Shown one piece after another: positions 17,495 through 26,700 of a stretch of 64,000 nt of DNA; the stretch's first letter is position 1; each line of letters begins with the position of its first letter. The DNA is from Rhizomicrobium electricum (lineage in GTDB: Bacteria > Pseudomonadota > Alphaproteobacteria > Micropepsales > Micropepsaceae), in NCBI RefSeq assembly GCF_011762045.1, contig NZ_JAASQS010000001.1, positions 335,868 to 399,867 on the forward strand. The letters are read 5' to 3'. Below the pieces are notes generated by a model. That model did not search any database and was not told where the DNA came from. It worked only from the letters and a program-made list of their open reading frames with translations. The position numbers were made by a program, and so were the translations under genes.

Positions 17495-18415
17495 TTACGG
17501 ACGATAGTCCGGCGCGAAGCTCTTGACGTGATCGGTGAAGTAATTGGCCAGATAGTCCTTCAGACCGGCGCGCCAATCCTGCATGAGATTCATGCCGCGC
17601 AAATTGAGCCGGTAATTCACCAACCGCTCGGATGGTGGCCGCGGCGCGAAATACTCGGTTGCGAAATAGCCCGACGAGACCGGAATGACCGCAACCTTGT
17701 TCTCCAGGTTCAGCAGCTTGACGAGCTCCTGCGCCACCTCGAGCCGGCTGGTTTCGCCGCCGCAGACCATGTTGTAGAGGCCATAATACGGCGTGTTGAT
17801 CATGGCTTCGAGGTTGCGCGCAAAATCGACGGTGTAGGTCGGCGTGCCGAAGAGATCGTCCACGACATGGATCTTGTCGACGCCCGTCTCCAGCTGCTTC
17901 ACCAGCTTATTGATGAACTTCTTGTCCTTCGCCGGACCACCGCCCATCATCCACCCGGCGCGGAAAATGAAATGCTTCGCCACGCGCGTCTGCACGACGA
18001 GTTCGCCCTGGTATTTGCTGCGCGCGTAGACACCGAGAGGATTGGGTTTGTCCCAGTCGTCGAAAACCTCTTTGCTGCCGTCGAAAATACCGGCCGTGCT
18101 GATATAGACCAGCGGAATGCCGTGCGCGTTGGCGATCGTCGCCGCGTGCTCAACCGACAGCGTGTTGGTTCGATAAGTCTCTTCCGGATGCCGTTCGCAG
18201 TATTCCAGATCGGTGTACGCGCCGACATGCATCAGGATATCGGGCTTGAACGCCGACACCATCCGCTCGTATTCGCCGAAATCACGAAAATCGCCGTACT
18301 TCAACCACGGCTCATTCACATCGATATCGGTACAAAAAAGCTTGTTCTTGCTCTTCAGTACTTTGTGCAGCGCTTCGCCCAGCATGCCGCCGGCGCCAGC
18401 GATGAATGCTCGCAT
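17495..18415 (-). CDS. RmlD-like NAD(P)-dependent sugar-nucleotide reductase
   Basis: 306 residues from the ATG at 18415 (GGGGAG upstream, then MRAFIAGAGGMLG). Extended/RmlD short-chain dehydrogenase fold: nucleotide-binding GAGGMLG (residues 7-13), the segment AYTDLEYCE as in dTDP-4-dehydrorhamnose reductases, and catalytic YxxxK in YARSK. It is more diverged from RmlD than the true rfbD in the island (37210-38067) and lies among gluconate genes. Its substrate may therefore be another 4-keto sugar nucleotide. A good sigma-70 type promoter lies directly upstream. Confidence 0.65.
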   Translation of the reverse strand: MRAFIAGAGGMLGEALHKVLKSKNKLFCTDIDVNEPWLKYGDFRDFGEYERMVSAFKPDILMHVGAYTDLEYCERHPEETYRTNTLSVEHAATIANAHGIPLVYISTAGIFDGSKEVFDDWDKPNPLGVYARSKYQGELVVQTRVAKHFIFRAGWMMGGGPAKDKKFINKLVKQLETGVDKIHVVDDLFGTPTYTVDFARNLEAMINTPYYGLYNMVCGGETSRLEVAQELVKLLNLENKVAVIPVSSGYFATEYFAPRPPSERLVNYRLNLRGMNLMQDWRAGLKDYLANYFTDHVKSFAPDYRP

Positions 18416-18437
18416 ATGATCACTCCCCAAGCGCCGG

Positions 18438-18466
18438 AATTTAGTAAAGGCGATAGCGGCTCTCAA
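18438..18466 (-). promoter_or_regulatory. Sigma-70 type promoter for the RmlD-like gene
   Basis: On the minus strand TTGAGA (18461-18466, 5 of 6 match to TTGACA) and TAAATT (18438-18443, 4 of 6) are separated by exactly 17 bp. The expected start of transcription is near 18431. That leaves a short leader that still contains the GGGGAG ribosome site before the ATG at 18415. Confidence 0.5.
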
Positions 18467-18763
18467 GGCACATGGATGTACTGCTTCAGTCTGCCACGTA
18501 CAAACGTAATGACACACTCCGAGATCGTCGGTGCGTAATTTGTTCGTTGGAGAATGAATTAGGCGAATGCAGGAAAAAGCCATTCGGCGATTGCAGAGTA
18601 CTGCAAGTGAGACGCTTTTCTTTCCGTCGCGTGCACGAACGTCGCAGAGATGTGCATCGCACGCGCGTCATTCCGCCGGTGTAGATCCACAATGATTCAA
18701 ATGCTGAAAAATTGACCAGCTATCGATGCCGTAATGCAACGAGAGCCGGTGCGATGCGCAGCG
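18467..18763. other. Intergenic region between the RmlD-like gene and the gluconate permease gene
   Basis: Together with the promoter this gap is 348 bp. No ORF with coding character was found. It holds an inverted repeat TTGCAG-AGTA-CTGCAA (18591-18606) and a weaker one CGAATG/CATTCG (18564-18569 with 18581-18586). Either could be an operator. The permease gene ends at 18764 without an obvious T-tailed hairpin. Confidence 0.4.
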
Positions 18764-20095
18764 CTAAACGAAACGACTCAGCAGAAAAACAAATCCCAAT
18801 CCCACCACCGAGATGAACGTCTCAAGCACCGACCAAGTGCGGAACGTGGCCGATGTCGATGTTCCCAAATAGCTTTTCACCAGCCAAAAGCCGGGATCAT
18901 TGACGTGGCTGAAAAACACCGACCCGGCGCCGATGGCGAGAACAACACATTCCGGCGCCACACCCGAGGCCGCCACCACGCCCGGCATCACACCGGCTGC
19001 GGTGATGGTCGCAACTGTCGCGGAGCCGGTAGCAAGCCGGATGGCGACCGCTATTAACCATGCCAGGATGATCGGCGACAGCGTACCGACAGCGGCAGCG
19101 TGCGCCAGCAACTCCGAAAGGCCGGCGCTGACCAGGACCTGCTTCAGTGCGCCGCCCGCTCCGATCGCCAGAAGGATGCCTCCCGCCGGCTTCACAGCCT
19201 CGAGCCAGATCGCGTCCTGGGTGGCAGGCTGTCGCATGCGCGGGCCGAATAGAAGGGGCAAGGCGGCCAGACAGGCGATCAACAGGGCCAGCACCGGGTT
19301 GCTGGCGACCGCCAGCCAGGCAAAATGGGGTGCCAGGGCCGGCGGCAGGACGGCTTCGACCTGCCCGGCCGCGATCAGGACCACCGGCAGCAGCACGACG
19401 ATCAGGGCGCGCCAGACCGCCACCCCTTCCCCGCTGGCCATCTCCACGGGCAAAGGAGACGCGGGGACGAGCCCGCGGGTCGTCAGCCTAGCCAGTAATG
19501 GACCGGACAGGATCGCGGTCGGCACCGCCACCAGCACGCCGTAGAGGATTGTGCGGCCGAGATCGGCATTCAGGGTCGCCACCGCCAGCAGGGGCCCCGG
19601 ATGGGGCGGCACCAGGGCATGCACAACGGAAAGGCCTGCCAATGCCGAGAGCATCAATTGCAGCATGCGCTGAGGCCGCACATCCGCCGCGGCGGCGCTG
19701 GCAATGATAGGCAGAATCAAAACAAGCCCGGTCTCGAAGAACAGCGGCAGGCCGATCACCAGCGCAACCGCCAGACTCATCCAAGGCGCCCGCGGCGTAT
19801 CGGCCCGACCGATCATCACCCGCGCCAGCCTCGAGGCCCCGTTCGACAGCTGGAGCATGGTGCCGAGCGCCAAACCCAGCGCCACGATGAGCCCGATGCT
19901 GCCGAGGACGTCGCCGGCCCCCTTCTGGACCGCCTTGGCGGTGTCGGCGAGACTGAGCCCCCCGAGCGGGCCGATCACGAAGGCACCACACAACAGCGCC
20001 ACGAACGGATGCAGACGGCCGCGCACGATCAACAGGATCGACAGAGCGATGCCGAGAACCGCCGCTAAGGCGATTCGGCCGTCGGCGGCGATCAT
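18764..20095 (-). CDS. gntP: Gluconate:H+ symporter, GntP family
   Basis: 443 residues, very hydrophobic, with about 12 membrane spans over its length. GntP family signatures are LPLFFETGLVLILPI (near residue 115) and ALVPPHPGPL (near residue 162). Imports gluconate or a related aldonate across the inner membrane, which the nearby gluconokinase would phosphorylate. The ribosome site before the ATG at 20095 is modest (AAAGG). The gene is read away from the LuxR-type gene across about 300 bp. Exact substrate (gluconate versus other aldonates) cannot be told from sequence. Confidence 0.85.
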   Translation of the reverse strand: MIAADGRIALAAVLGIALSILLIVRGRLHPFVALLCGAFVIGPLGGLSLADTAKAVQKGAGDVLGSIGLIVALGLALGTMLQLSNGASRLARVMIGRADTPRAPWMSLAVALVIGLPLFFETGLVLILPIIASAAAADVRPQRMLQLMLSALAGLSVVHALVPPHPGPLLAVATLNADLGRTILYGVLVAVPTAILSGPLLARLTTRGLVPASPLPVEMASGEGVAVWRALIVVLLPVVLIAAGQVEAVLPPALAPHFAWLAVASNPVLALLIACLAALPLLFGPRMRQPATQDAIWLEAVKPAGGILLAIGAGGALKQVLVSAGLSELLAHAAAVGTLSPIILAWLIAVAIRLATGSATVATITAAGVMPGVVAASGVAPECVVLAIGAGSVFFSHVNDPGFWLVKSYLGTSTSATFRTWSVLETFISVVGLGFVFLLSRFV

Positions 20096-20398
20096 GCCTT
20101 TACGGCGCCCCGGAACAACACAGCATTGCGCTCAGTCATCTTCAGCCCTCCTCGGCTTTCTCCCATTGCTCGCAGCCTTGTTCCCGGCTTTTCGAAAATG
20201 CTGTATGACAGATAATGATGAGTAAATCCAACATATTGCTTGATTTATACGAAGACGACGTGACCATCCGCTTGAATCTGTCCGACCAATTCGGTTAGGG
20301 TGAACCTGTGACAGCCCGTCGCAAGGCCGACGCTAATTTTCGAGCGTTCCTGTCAACATTAAAGGCCATGGAGACACGGGCGCAAACGGGAGATGGCC
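20096..20398. other. Divergent control region between gntP and the LuxR-type gene
   Basis: About 303 bp, with an AT-rich stretch at 20190-20300 that stands out in this GC-rich window. It contains the palindrome CTGT-ATG-ACAG (20201-20211), close to the GT-N3-AC core of FadR/GntR-family operators and about 106 bp before the gntP start. A 27-codon ORF (20218-20301) has no ribosome site and I do not call it a gene. Confidence 0.4.
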
Positions 20399-20668
20399 AT
20401 GGACGGATATACGGACGGGTATCTGGCGCCGCAGGCGCCTAGCGGCGAGAGCGCAACCCGCCTGACGCCAATGCAACTGAAAATCCTCAAAGGGGTTCAG
20501 TCGGGGCGACTCAACAAGCAGATCGCCTTCGACCTCGGCATCGCCGAGGCCACCGTCAAAGCGCATATGACGGCGCTGATGCGCAAACTCAACGTCCGCA
20601 ACCGCACCCAGGTCGCGCTGGCGGCGCAATCAATGGACCGGATGGCAATGGAACGGCTGGCCGGTTGA
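20399..20668 (+). CDS. Stand-alone LuxR/GerE-type HTH regulator (89 aa)
   Basis: The ATG at 20399 is preferred to the one 6 bp earlier because GGGAG (20388-20392) then sits 6 bp upstream. Residues ~22-85 form a complete GerE helix-turn-helix: LTPMQLKILKGVQSG, NKQIAFDLGIAEATVKAHM, LNVRNRTQVALAA. There is no receiver or autoinducer-binding domain; only ~20 residues precede the HTH. Such short proteins may act as DNA-binding regulators on their own or with partners. The gene faces away from gntP, so gntP is one candidate target (inference). It converges with the next gene at a 4-bp gap. Confidence 0.75.
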   Translation: MDGYTDGYLAPQAPSGESATRLTPMQLKILKGVQSGRLNKQIAFDLGIAEATVKAHMTALMRKLNVRNRTQVALAAQSMDRMAMERLAG

Positions 20669-20672
20669 GGCT

Positions 20673-21329
20673 TCAGATCTTCAGGATCTTGGCGCGCTGG
20701 CGGACGTCGGCGAGGCTGAGATCCTTCTTCCGCACCACGTAGCAACAGAATGCGTTGACGCTCATCGCGGTCATCGAGGGCATCATGCCGGAGGCCGAAA
20801 CATCGGGACCGCCGGGCCCGCCCGGTACCGTCGCAACCATGCCGCCGACATCGGGCTGCCCCCAGAACGGCGACGCATTGGCACTGCCGCGACCGAGGAA
20901 GAGGTCGTCAAGCGCCCGCGAGGGACGGCCGGGCAAGGCGAGATCGCCCATCACGTAGTTTTCCGGTTTCTCGACCTTCTGGCGCCAGCCATGTCCTTCG
21001 ACCGACTCCAACCGATCGGGTGCAAAGGCGAGCGTCAGGAGCAGGTACCGCATCGCGCCTTCGGCGTGATATACGGCGCGGCTCTGGGCAACGTCGGCAA
21101 CACCGGCGGAACCGAACCCGAAGGTGAGCCAATAGCCCGGCCCCTCCCACAAGGTCAGGAACGCCCCTTTGGTGCACGGCACTTTCACGCCATCGCTGAA
21201 ATCGAGATAGGGCGGCTTGCCCTTGACCACCGTGGCTTTCGGCAGATCGCTGTCGTCCTCTGCGTGGGCGATGCCGCCCGCCGCCAGCACCGCCAGCCCG
21301 GAAATCACAATCGAACGTCTCGTCTGCAT
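20673..21329 (-). CDS. Exported protein of unknown function (218 aa)
   Basis: The ATG at 21329 follows AGGGGGA and starts a signal peptide (MQTRRSIVISGLAVLAAGG, cleavage near AHA). The twin Arg (TRRS) is suggestive but not a full Tat motif. The mature part has a segment with aromatic and glycine residues (GPGYWLTFGFG), a Gly/Pro-rich stretch (VPGGPGGPDVSASG) and a basic C-terminus (DVRQRAKILKI). I do not recognise the family. It lies downstream of the autotransporter gene on the same strand, but two hairpins stand between them. Confidence 0.65.
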   Translation of the reverse strand: MQTRRSIVISGLAVLAAGGIAHAEDDSDLPKATVVKGKPPYLDFSDGVKVPCTKGAFLTLWEGPGYWLTFGFGSAGVADVAQSRAVYHAEGAMRYLLLTLAFAPDRLESVEGHGWRQKVEKPENYVMGDLALPGRPSRALDDLFLGRGSANASPFWGQPDVGGMVATVPGGPGGPDVSASGMMPSMTAMSVNAFCCYVVRKKDLSLADVRQRAKILKI

Positions 21330-21361
21330 GGCGTCCCCCTTGCTGCGTCGGCTTGATATGA

Positions 21362-21419
21362 ATCGGGGCGGCAACCGCCGCCCCGATAGTAAGACCCGTC
21401 TGTCTGTTACCGGACAGAC
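21362..21419 (-). terminator. Double hairpin after the autotransporter gene
   Basis: Two inverted repeats lie directly after the stop at 21422. GTCTGTC/GACAGAC (21398-21404 with 21413-21419, loop 8) is followed by a 10-bp stem, ATCGGGGCGG with CCGCCCCGAT (21362-21371 with 21378-21387, loop 6). The tail on the minus strand is only weakly T-rich. Likely a terminator or an mRNA 3' end. Confidence 0.55.
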
Positions 21420-21421
21420 TA

Positions 21422-23650
21422 TCAGAAGCGGTACTTCGCGTTCAGCGCCAGTTCGCCGGACGTCTGGAACAGCGAGAACCGGCCGTTGACGCGACCCGCG
21501 ATTTCCAGCTTGTCGGTGATCTGACGCGCCACATCGATACCGACAACGCCCGTGTTCTCGGAATCGCCGCGCCAGTAGGAACTCCAAGCCTGGCCGTTGT
21601 CGACCGGGAACGTGCCCACCACCTTCTCGCCCAGCGCCGAGAAGTCGTGCTCGAGAGCGAGGGTGACGAACAGCTTGGTCTTGCTTTCCGGATGCGACCG
21701 CAGCGGATCGATGCGGAAGCCGAGATCGCCGACGAAATAATTGCCGTTGATCGCGTTGTAGCGAAGGTTCAGCAGCGGCGAGCCCGTTTCAACCGAGGCG
21801 TCGAGATGCTGACGCGAGAGAGCGCCGCGCAGATACGGAGTCACAAGACCGCGGAACAGCGGCAGGCTGACCTGCAGCGAACCGCCCCAGGCGTAGCCGG
21901 ACGGGCTCGTCTTAGCCGTACCCGGCGTACCGAACGCACGCTCGGCATCGGTGCTGTAGCCGTTGTAGAACAACGCGCCGTCGAGGCGGAAATACTGCAC
22001 GTCGGCGCCGCCGTAAGCCGCAACCGTCCACGCATCCATCGAGGCGGTGCTCGCGCCCTTGGCCTTCATGTCGCCGCTCGAATAGGAGACGGCAACACCG
22101 ACAACCTTATTGGACTCGGTGCGATACTCGGCACCGGCCGTGAAGCCGGCCGTCGTCGCATGATAGCCGACGTCGTTGCGCGACACGCTGGACTGACGGC
22201 CGAAGCCTTCGACCCAGACGTACTTGTTGCGGCCGATCTGCTGGTCGCCGCGCGGCGAGTCGACGTTGATCCGGTCGTACAACGACCCGATGAAGTAGGC
22301 GTTGTTGAGCCGGTTGACGTCGACCAGATGCCCGACCACGATCGGAGCGGTCGCGGCCTTGCCCTGCACCACCTGGGTCACGACCTGATAGCCGTGATCC
22401 GTCCGCGTCACCGCGGCGATGGCGCCCTGCACGGCGCTCGAGGTGGTGATCGACTTGAAATCGCCGGACATGGTGCCGTCGACCTGGACGATGTTGTAGA
22501 TCTGGGTGGCGTAATTGCCGGCGTCGATCGTGACGTTGAGCGTGCCGCCGAGAGTTGCGTTACCCAGGACATGCAAGCCGGAAACCGCATCCGGGCTCAC
22601 TTCGACTTTGAGCGTGCCCGTATTGTCCTGCGTGTACGCGGCCACCGTCAGGTTGCCGAGCTTGCTAGAACCGTAGCCCGGCTGGACGACCGCGGCAGAG
22701 TTGGCAACGAGCATATCGATCGTGCCGAAACCGCGCAGGATCGGCCCGCCCGAGGTCGAGCCTGTGAGGGCCAGTGTGGTCGCAGTTGCATGGGTCGGAT
22801 CGCCCAAGATCGCACCGCTGTGAGAGGCATCGCCGACCACCAAGGTCTGCGCGGCCGAAACCACGAGCGAGCCGGCAAACGGATTGGCTCCTGTGTTGGC
22901 GCCGTTGATTACCAGCGTGCCGGTATAGAGGTTCAAAGTACCGGTGCCGCTGATCGTCCCGCCCATCACGAGCGGCGAGGATTCCAGCTGATAAATGTCG
23001 AGCCTCGAATTCGCCGCCAGACTGATATTGGTGTTCGGGCCGAACGCCGAGGCCGCCTTCGACCAGCTATAACCCAACTCGACATAAGCTTGGTTCTGAA
23101 GGGTCATATTCCCGAGGAACTGGTTGGTACCGAGGAACGCCACCAGCGGATTACCCCAGGACTGGGTCGGGCCGGGAAATTCGAATACGAGATCGCCCTT
23201 CGAGACCAGCGCCGATTGCAATTCGACGTTACCGAAATACCAGGACTGATTGACGGTCGTCCGGCCGGCAAACGTCAGCGTCGCACCGCTATCGACCGTG
23301 ATGGTCGGGGCATGGGCGTTGCCGCAGTCCCAATTAAAAACGCAGGAGCCGGTGGTCGAAATGCCGGCATTGCTGCCGTCGTGGGCCGGATCGCCGGCAC
23401 CCAGCTTCAAGGTGTTGGCAGGCGGCGCCCAAGTGACGTTGTTTTTGACGTAATAAGCGGTCGTGCCAGACACCAGCTCGATGGCGGTATCGGTGCTGGA
23501 AAACAAGCTATACGTCCCGCTGGACGAATTGAGCAGGACCGGATCTGCATTGGCGCTGCCCGCGGCAGCGAAGGCGCCCGCGGCGATCGCCAACGCGCTG
23601 ACAGCCGAGCGAAGCTCGCTGCGGAGGTCACTCTTGTGGACCTTGAACAT
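21422..23650 (-). CDS. Autotransporter (type Va secretion) with beta-helical passenger
   Basis: 742 residues from the ATG at 23650, after GGGAGAAAC. Signal peptide to about residue 37 (AGSANA). Residues ~40-450 are a beta-helix-like passenger rich in SGTLNLYTGTLVING-type turns. Residues ~480-742 are an autotransporter barrel (YVWVEGFGRQ, then GAEYRTES and TPYLRGALSRQ) ending ALNAKYRF with the terminal Phe expected for outer membrane insertion. No protease triad or cysteine-rich region was noticed in the passenger. Function of the passenger is unknown, possibly adhesion. The leader before the start holds a short palindrome GCGGC/GCCGC (23669-23683). Confidence 0.85.
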   Translation of the reverse strand: MFKVHKSDLRSELRSAVSALAIAAGAFAAAGSANADPVLLNSSSGTYSLFSSTDTAIELVSGTTAYYVKNNVTWAPPANTLKLGAGDPAHDGSNAGISTTGSCVFNWDCGNAHAPTITVDSGATLTFAGRTTVNQSWYFGNVELQSALVSKGDLVFEFPGPTQSWGNPLVAFLGTNQFLGNMTLQNQAYVELGYSWSKAASAFGPNTNISLAANSRLDIYQLESSPLVMGGTISGTGTLNLYTGTLVINGANTGANPFAGSLVVSAAQTLVVGDASHSGAILGDPTHATATTLALTGSTSGGPILRGFGTIDMLVANSAAVVQPGYGSSKLGNLTVAAYTQDNTGTLKVEVSPDAVSGLHVLGNATLGGTLNVTIDAGNYATQIYNIVQVDGTMSGDFKSITTSSAVQGAIAAVTRTDHGYQVVTQVVQGKAATAPIVVGHLVDVNRLNNAYFIGSLYDRINVDSPRGDQQIGRNKYVWVEGFGRQSSVSRNDVGYHATTAGFTAGAEYRTESNKVVGVAVSYSSGDMKAKGASTASMDAWTVAAYGGADVQYFRLDGALFYNGYSTDAERAFGTPGTAKTSPSGYAWGGSLQVSLPLFRGLVTPYLRGALSRQHLDASVETGSPLLNLRYNAINGNYFVGDLGFRIDPLRSHPESKTKLFVTLALEHDFSALGEKVVGTFPVDNGQAWSSYWRGDSENTGVVGIDVARQITDKLEIAGRVNGRFSLFQTSGELALNAKYRF

Positions 23651-23715
23651 CTGTTTCTCCCAAACTCGGCGGCTTAAAGCCGCTTCATTGTGCGTCCGTT
23701 TCCTAGACCGCCGCC

Positions 23716-23746
23716 GGTGCCGGGGTGCGCACACATCCTCGGCACC
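23716..23746 (-). terminator. Hairpin after the STN-TonB receptor gene
   Basis: CGGCACC (23740-23746) and GGTGCCG (23716-23722) form a 7-bp GC-rich stem 13 bp after the receptor stop at 23760. No T-run follows on the minus strand, so termination may be partial and the autotransporter may share transcripts with this operon. Confidence 0.35.
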
Positions 23747-23759
23747 AACGATCCGGTCT

Positions 23760-26700
23760 TTAGAATTTCACGCGCAGTTGCGACGTGTACCGCGTATCGG
23801 CTGTGTACCAGCTGCGGTTTTCCCGATGATTGCCGACGCCCATGTACAAGCGGGCGACGGTCTTCGTCAGGTTCGATGCCTGCAGCGTCCATTCGATATT
23901 GTCGGTCAGCGTCAGCGCCAGGTTCGCGTCGAGCGTGCCCATCGGATACTGGAATACCGGGAGGGAGTAATGGACGACGGAACCCTGCGGGACGCCGCCC
24001 GCCGAGGATTGGTTGAGCGCATAGTTGTAGGTGTTCGTGGTCTGGTAGGCGGCCGAGGTGACCAGGAAGTCGTCGCGCCAGTTATAAGCAAGGCGGATCG
24101 ACACCGGACGACGGTCGTACATCAGAGTTGCATTGATCGTGTTCTTCGACAGACCGACCATCGGCAGCCCGTTAATGCGGTTGCCCTTCATGTCGTAAGC
24201 GAGGGCGCCCGGCTGCGAGCTGGAAATGTAGGTGTAGTTGAAGTCGACGCCAAAGCTGTTGATCGGATCCGGCAGGAAGTCGGCATATTTGGTCAAACCG
24301 ACCTCGAAGCCTCTGACGATCGCGTTCTGCTTTTCATTGACCCATGTAACCATCGTCACCGGCACGGTCTGCGGGCAGAGCTCGCCGATCATGTTGGACG
24401 CAGGTGTAGTCACTGTGCAGCCCATGTTGCCCTGGCTCAGCGTGCCGCCGGCGACCTTGGTGTTGATGGTGGTGCTGATCTGCGAGGAACCCTGCGCAAT
24501 GTAGTTGTGGATCTGCTTGTAGAACGGCGAGACGTGGACCATGCCGCTGTGGTCGAAATAGTACTCGATCGAGGCGTCGAACTGTTCCGCCTTCTCGGGC
24601 TTCAGCCAGGGGTTACCCACGCTGCCGTTGAAGTAGGATTGATAGGTGCCGACGTAGTTGCCGGAAGCCGAACCCTTGGGATTCAACTGGGCGAAGCTCG
24701 GACGCGAAACGCCCTGCGACGCCGCCAAACGAACCTTCAGACCCGGCAGGTTGTCGGGCATCGGCACGACCTGGATATTGAGCGAAGGCAGCGCGTCAAC
24801 CTGAGAATGGCTGCCGGAACTCTTCACGTAGGTCTTGTCCGCCGTGAAAGTAATCGTATTCGCCACATAGCCGCCGTGGCTGATGCACTCTGCGGGATAA
24901 TTGCCGCTTCCGGCAGGAGCCAGCTCGGCGCAGCTCGGATATCCCGTCGGAGACATCAGGCTGATCGGGTTGGTGTAGTACGGATTGACGAACGCGCCGC
25001 TCGCCTTGTCCTTGTAGGCCACCACGCGCATGCCGATGTTGCCGGAAATCTGCGGGCCCAGGCGGTCGTACGCGAAATTGGCCTGCGCATAAGCCGCAAA
25101 CATCGTCTCCTTGAGCCGGCTCTGGTCCTCGGGCGCGAAGGAAACCGCCGTCACCGCATCACCGGGCGCACCCAATCCCTTGGAATAGGAATGGATGGTG
25201 GTGAAGTCCTGGCTGAGCAGATTCAGCGACGGGAACCATGCCTGCGCCGGCAGCCCGGCCTTGCCGTTATACCATGTGCCGGTGTCGACCAGAGACGAGA
25301 AGCTCGGATCCGCACTGCCGGCGGTGTTGACGGCGTGCACCGCAGCGATGTTCTTTGAGGCGCAGGTCGGCGACTGCACAAAGCACTCGATCACCCGCCC
25401 CGACGAGTCGTATTGCTCGGTGCCCGCGGCATTAACCTGGACCCAAGCGCTCTGATAGGACGGGGTCAGCGCCTTCCAATTATAAGGCGTTTCCCAATCG
25501 TTTTCGGTGCGGTCAGTGACCTTCACGCCGAACTTGAGGGCACGCAGGAAGCCGGTGTCACTCACCTTCCAGCTGCCATCGAGATAGATCGCGTTCTCCT
25601 GGCCGGCATTGGCCGTGTTGTGATCCATCGTGTTGTTCCAACCGAAGCGATAGGGGTTGGTCAGATCGATGGAGGGGAACGACAGAACCGGTGCCGCTTC
25701 TTCACCGTATCGGCTGAGCGTCACGCCGTAACCCGGAATGAAGGCATAAAGGTCGGCCCACTTGCCGGTATTGCGGGCGAAGGACTCGACGTGCTGTGCC
25801 GCGAATTTGATCGCGACGTTGTCGTTGGGATCGAATTCGCCGCCGACCGAAATGTCGGTCGTCTGGTTCACCTGATGGCTCAGGTTCGAATCGAACTGGT
25901 AGGGAATTTTCTGATAGGTCCAACCCGAGTTGACGCCGAAGTACGTTGCGGCGCTCGGATCCTGATAGGCGAACGACGTCAGGCCGCCGACCGACGAGAT
26001 CAGGTTGCCGTTCTTGTCGAACGTGTTGGTGCTGTCCGGAGCCAAGGCCACATAACCCGACACCGTGTTCGAGATCGAACGGGACAGCGTGTTTTCGTTG
26101 TAGCGTGAACGGAAGGCGGTCGCGAACAGCGACAGGCGCTCGTTCGGATTCCACTGCAATGCCGCATAGAGACCAGTGCGCTGGCGGTCGTCGTTGCGCT
26201 GCGTGTAATTGATCGCCTGCGGAACATAGACTTCCTGACAGGTGAAGCCGGCGGCGCCGGAACAAGCCGTCGGATCGGGGTTGTCGCTCGACAGGCTATA
26301 GGAGCTGACATACGGCATGCCCTGTGCCGTCGGATAATTGGGCGACCACACAACGGGAACGTACGGGGAAACCTGCACGCCATCGGCCTTGGTCTTGAGG
26401 TCGGAATAGGCAACGTTCAGCAGCAGGCCGATCTCGCCGATCTTGGTCTGCCAGCGGTCGCTGATGAGAGCGACACCACCGAAGCGCGCGGCACCGGCAT
26501 AGTCGGCATAGTTGCCGTTCACCGAAGCGTTGATCGTAAGCCCGTCGAAATCGAACGGCTGGCGGGTGCGGAGATTGATGACACCGCCGAAGCCACCTTC
26601 CGGCATCCAAGAGGAAAGCGACTTATAAACGTCGACGCCCTGGGCCAATTCGGGCGGGATGTCTTCCCACGCCAGGCTGCGGCCGTTGGCCGAGCTGAAC

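Noticed and set aside
17495-18415. A second true rfbD for dTDP-rhamnose
   Set aside because: It is clearly more diverged than the operon copy at 37210-38067 and far from rfbABC, so only an RmlD-like reductase is claimed.
20215-20301. Short AT-rich ORF (about 27 codons) before the LuxR-type gene, as a leader peptide
   Set aside because: No ribosome site, no run of one amino acid, no terminator/antiterminator pair next to it.
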